Below are positions 14,249-16,086 of a stretch of 16,086 nucleotides of DNA, piece by piece (the stretch's first letter is position 1; every line of letters begins with the position of its first letter). Origin of the DNA: Clostridia bacterium (lineage in GTDB: Bacteria > Bacillota > Clostridia > Oscillospirales > Acutalibacteraceae). The stretch is taken from the NCBI GenBank assembly GCA_017480265.1, contig JAFVAZ010000060.1, forward strand, positions 1-16,086, in the 5' to 3' direction. The translations under genes were made by a program, and so were the position numbers. Below the pieces are notes generated by a model. The model was not told where the DNA came from, did no database searches, and saw only the letters and a program-made list of their open reading frames with translations.

Positions 14249-15142
14249 TTAAAGTTCCGGTCCTTTATCTGTGAAAGCTTTTATAAAATCTGAAAATGCT
14301 TTGTCTTTGTCTTCAGCTTTACTTGGATCTTTTTTGAAAAATGTACAATTACGATCAGGAAGAAGTGACTTAAGCATCTTTGAAAAAGCTTCAAACGCCG
14401 ATGGAAAGAAATTTTTTACTAATGACAAACTTTTTGGATTTCCCATAGAAGCTTCAAAAAAATTTGCGAACGTCTCCATATTTAAGGTATCATGGTCTAT
14501 TCTACCATCATTGTTGTACCAATATTCATTAGGGTGATATGCCTGCCCTGTGAGTTTATTCCCTGTCATCGCACCAAGTAGATCTGAAACTATGTATGCT
14601 GACTTATCATACAGTCCATATATAAAATAATATTTTTTTATAAAGTTTAAATTTTTAAATGCATTGACTATTCTCAGTGCATCCTTGTACATTGCAGTTG
14701 ATAATCTTGTTGTGTTTGATAATACCTTACTGCCTGGCCCTCCATTACCAGTTGCTGCAGCATCGACACCGTGTCCTAACTCATGATAAAAGGCTTGCCC
14801 TGAACCCGAAGGGTTCGTTTTGTCGTAAGCTGCATTATAGTATACACCTCGAGGACGATACGGCTCATTAAACCGTTGAGAAAAAGGGGGAAACGGATAA
14901 TTTGTATTTTGAATTTTAAGCTGAGGCGCAAAACGGTCGAATACTCTTCGTGCTATCGGATCTGCATTCTTGTACCGTTGCTTTAAAATCTCTACGTATT
15001 CGTCATCCAGCACTCCATTAGTAGGCACTCCTAGGTAATTATTCCATTGACTTTGGGAATTTTGCGCATTTGCAAATGCATACGCCGGTATTACTGCTAT
15101 TGATATTATTAGTGTTAAGATTATTGATAAAAATTTTTTCAT
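14249..15142 (-). CDS. Exported HExxH zinc metallopeptidase-like protein
   Basis: This 297-residue protein has a signal peptide (residues 1 to about 24, basic MKK, hydrophobic core, AYAFA-type cleavage site). A zinc-peptidase motif follows, AFYHELGHGVDA (117-128: His120, Glu121, His124). A downstream glutamate in NMETFANFFEA (221-231, Glu223) suits the third zinc ligand of a gluzincin. The stretch SDLLGAMTGNK...YHPNEYW (186-208) followed by ETFANFFEA resembles metallopeptidase-like domains I associate with phage minor-head (MuF-type) and toxin-like proteins. That link is from memory and needs a profile search. The start is firm: AAGGAG (15150-15155) is seven bases before the ATG, and a good promoter lies upstream. 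The gene is followed by the exported ATPase, so the two may form one export-linked operon. The substrate is unknown. The active-site set looks complete. Confidence 0.8.
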   Translation of the reverse strand: MKKFLSIILTLIISIAVIPAYAFANAQNSQSQWNNYLGVPTNGVLDDEYVEILKQRYKNADPIARRVFDRFAPQLKIQNTNYPFPPFSQRFNEPYRPRGVYYNAAYDKTNPSGSGQAFYHELGHGVDAAATGNGGPGSKVLSNTTRLSTAMYKDALRIVNAFKNLNFIKKYYFIYGLYDKSAYIVSDLLGAMTGNKLTGQAYHPNEYWYNNDGRIDHDTLNMETFANFFEASMGNPKSLSLVKNFFPSAFEAFSKMLKSLLPDRNCTFFKKDPSKAEDKDKAFSDFIKAFTDKGPEL

Positions 15143-15146
15143 GTTT
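15105..15146 (-). repeat. Signal-peptide leader repeat, copy 2 (start of the peptidase gene)
   Basis: This is the partner of 14138-14179. The match covers the bases just before the ATG and the first codons (MKKFLSI.LTL), with three substitutions. Identity falls away after about a dozen codons. Confidence 0.85.
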
Positions 15147-15184
15147 TTTCTCCTTGTGAAAATAGTTTATATTTTATTTATATT

Positions 15185-15213
15185 ATTATTGCATATTTGT
15201 CTTAAGATGTCAA
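15185..15213 (-). promoter_or_regulatory. Promoter of the peptidase-ATPase pair
   Basis: On the minus strand a consensus TTGACA (15208-15213) is followed after 17 bases by AATAAT (15185-15190). The predicted leader is about 35 bases and contains AAGGAG. A similar promoter was not seen in the 73-base gap before the ATPase gene. Confidence 0.65.
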
Positions 15214-15311
15214 GGGTATTTTTTAAAAAAATTTATATCAAATTCCCCTTGATAAACTCGCTTTGCAACTCCATTCTGCTCCACTTGTGTGGCAATCGTA
15301 GTTTGGACTTC

Positions 15312-15340
15312 TTGACATAAATGCGTTAACAATTTATAAT
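15312..15340 (+). promoter_or_regulatory. greA promoter (consensus)
   Basis: TTGACA (15312-15317), a 17-base spacer and TATAAT (15335-15340) match the vegetative consensus at all twelve positions. It should be a strong constitutive promoter for greA and probably lysS. Confidence 0.9.
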
Positions 15341-15383
15341 GATATTTAGTTTAAGCATATAGCGTAGAAAGCAGGAGACAAAT

Positions 15384-15857
15384 ATGGAAAAACAAGTTTT
15401 ATTGACAGAAGAAGGACTAAAAAAATTAGAAGATGAATTAGAGCAATTAAAAACAGAAAAACGAAAAGAAATAGCAGAGAAGATAAAAGTAGCACTGTCT
15501 TTTGGAGACCTCTCTGAAAATAGTGAATACGATGAGGCAAAAAACGAGCAGGCTTTGGTGGAAGCAAGGATAGCGACGATTGAAGCTACACTGAAAAATG
15601 TACAGGTAATAAGTGAAAAAGATATCGACACCAATAAAGTTTTCGTCGGCACTAAGGTTAAACTCTTAGACGTTGAATCAAAAGAAGAATGCACTTATAA
15701 GATAGTGGGATCTAACGAAGCTGACCCGGACGATGGCAAAATATCCGACATGTCTCCTGTGGGGAACGGCCTTATAGGGCACAAAATAGGTCAAAAGGTG
15801 AAAATATCGACCCCTGGGGGAACTGCCATATACAAGATATTGGAAATATCTAAGTAG
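15384..15857 (+). CDS. greA: Transcription elongation factor GreA
   Basis: GreA enters the secondary channel of RNA polymerase and stimulates cleavage of backtracked RNA, releasing stalled complexes. The 157 residues match the family length (about 158). Residues 1-75 form the antiparallel coiled coil, with the acidic tip DLSENSEYDEAK (42-53, Asp42 and Glu45 being the catalytic pair). Residues 80-157 form the FKBP-like C-terminal domain, with the ISDMSPVGNGLIGHKIGQKV segment typical of GreA. AGGAG at 15373-15377 lies six bases before the ATG. lysS follows after 68 bases on the same strand, an order often seen in Firmicutes. No substitution of a key residue is visible. Confidence 0.97.
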   Translation: MEKQVLLTEEGLKKLEDELEQLKTEKRKEIAEKIKVALSFGDLSENSEYDEAKNEQALVEARIATIEATLKNVQVISEKDIDTNKVFVGTKVKLLDVESKEECTYKIVGSNEADPDDGKISDMSPVGNGLIGHKIGQKVKISTPGGTAIYKILEISK

Positions 15858-15925
15858 CATAAATGCGGGCATTCTCCCTTGTGCTTAATTTAAGCTTCAA
15901 AATATAAACACATGAGGAGATATGC

Positions 15926-16086
15926 ATGGTTAAAGATAATGGTCAAGATGTGCAAGCCATCAATGATGAAAATTTAAACGAATTAGCAAAAATCCGTAGA
16001 GATAAATTAAATTACTTGAAAGAGCAAGGAAAGGATCCCTTCAAAATCACCAAATATGAACGGGATATTACAGCACAAGAAATCAA
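15926..16086 (+). CDS. lysS: Lysyl-tRNA synthetase, N-terminal part (cut by the window edge)
   Basis: Class II lysyl-tRNA synthetase attaches lysine to tRNA-Lys. Only the first 53 codons are in the window. They include LNELAKIRRDKLNYLKEQG and DPFKITKYERDITAQEI, which match the N-terminal helix and linker before the anticodon-binding OB fold of bacterial LysS. GAGGAGA (15914-15920) lies five bases before the ATG at 15926. An overlapping ATG at 15922 is in another frame. The position behind greA supports the call. The 68-base gap holds only small stems and no convincing terminator, so co-transcription with greA is likely. Confidence 0.9.
   Translation, partial: MVKDNGQDVQAINDENLNELAKIRRDKLNYLKEQGKDPFKITKYERDITAQEI

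Noticed and set aside
15858..15925. Small stems between greA and lysS as a terminator or leader
   Set aside because: Only 5-bp stems (AATGC/GCATT, GCTTA/TAAGC) without a T run; chance is likely.
1..16086. CRISPR arrays, tRNA/rRNA genes, insertion sequences, prophage
   Set aside because: No regularly spaced repeats, cloverleaf-like sequence, transposase or phage structural gene was found on reading both strands.

Overview
The window suggests a low-GC, spore-lineage Firmicute of the class Clostridia, probably Oscillospiraceae-like. The reasons are a full-length SpoVAD, a DUF4830 lipoprotein-like gene, a greA-lysS pair, strong AGGAGG-type ribosome binding sites, and several consensus TTGACA/TATAAT promoters. 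No rRNA, tRNA, CRISPR array or insertion sequence is visible. The genus cannot be settled from the sequence alone.

Layout. (1) Positions 1-4660, minus strand: parE then parC (topoisomerase IV-type type II topoisomerase), transcribed from one promoter. A compact GC-armed, multi-hairpin element (2467-2572) lies between the two genes. A further minus-strand reading frame may begin at 89 and run off the left edge. (2) Positions 4661-8380, plus strand: an unexplained GC-rich segment, then pgi, a two-domain GNAT acetyltransferase and an isolated spoVAD, closed by a two-way terminator. (3) Positions 8437-10745, minus strand: a small helical Cys-containing protein and a phosphoglucomutase (pgcA). (4) Positions 10886-12792, plus strand: an N-terminally anchored DUF4830 protein, a structured RNA/terminator region, and a DAACS-family transporter with altered ion- and substrate-site residues. 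(5) Positions 12814-15142, minus strand: two exported proteins, an HExxH metallopeptidase and a Clp/torsin-like AAA+ ATPase. They share a nearly identical signal-peptide-coding start. (6) Positions 15384-16086, plus strand: greA and the beginning of lysS.

How the genes fit together. Most of the window is housekeeping: DNA topology, hexose-phosphate conversion (Pgi and PgcA both act on glucose 6-phosphate), transcript cleavage (GreA) and lysyl-tRNA charging. The accessory part is the exported ATPase/peptidase pair. An ATPase exported from a monoderm cell makes most sense if the cell lives inside a host that supplies ATP, so these two genes are the best candidates for host-interaction effectors. 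That role is an inference. What the sequence shows directly is the signal peptides, the complete AAA+ motif set, the zinc-peptidase motif, and the duplicated leader.
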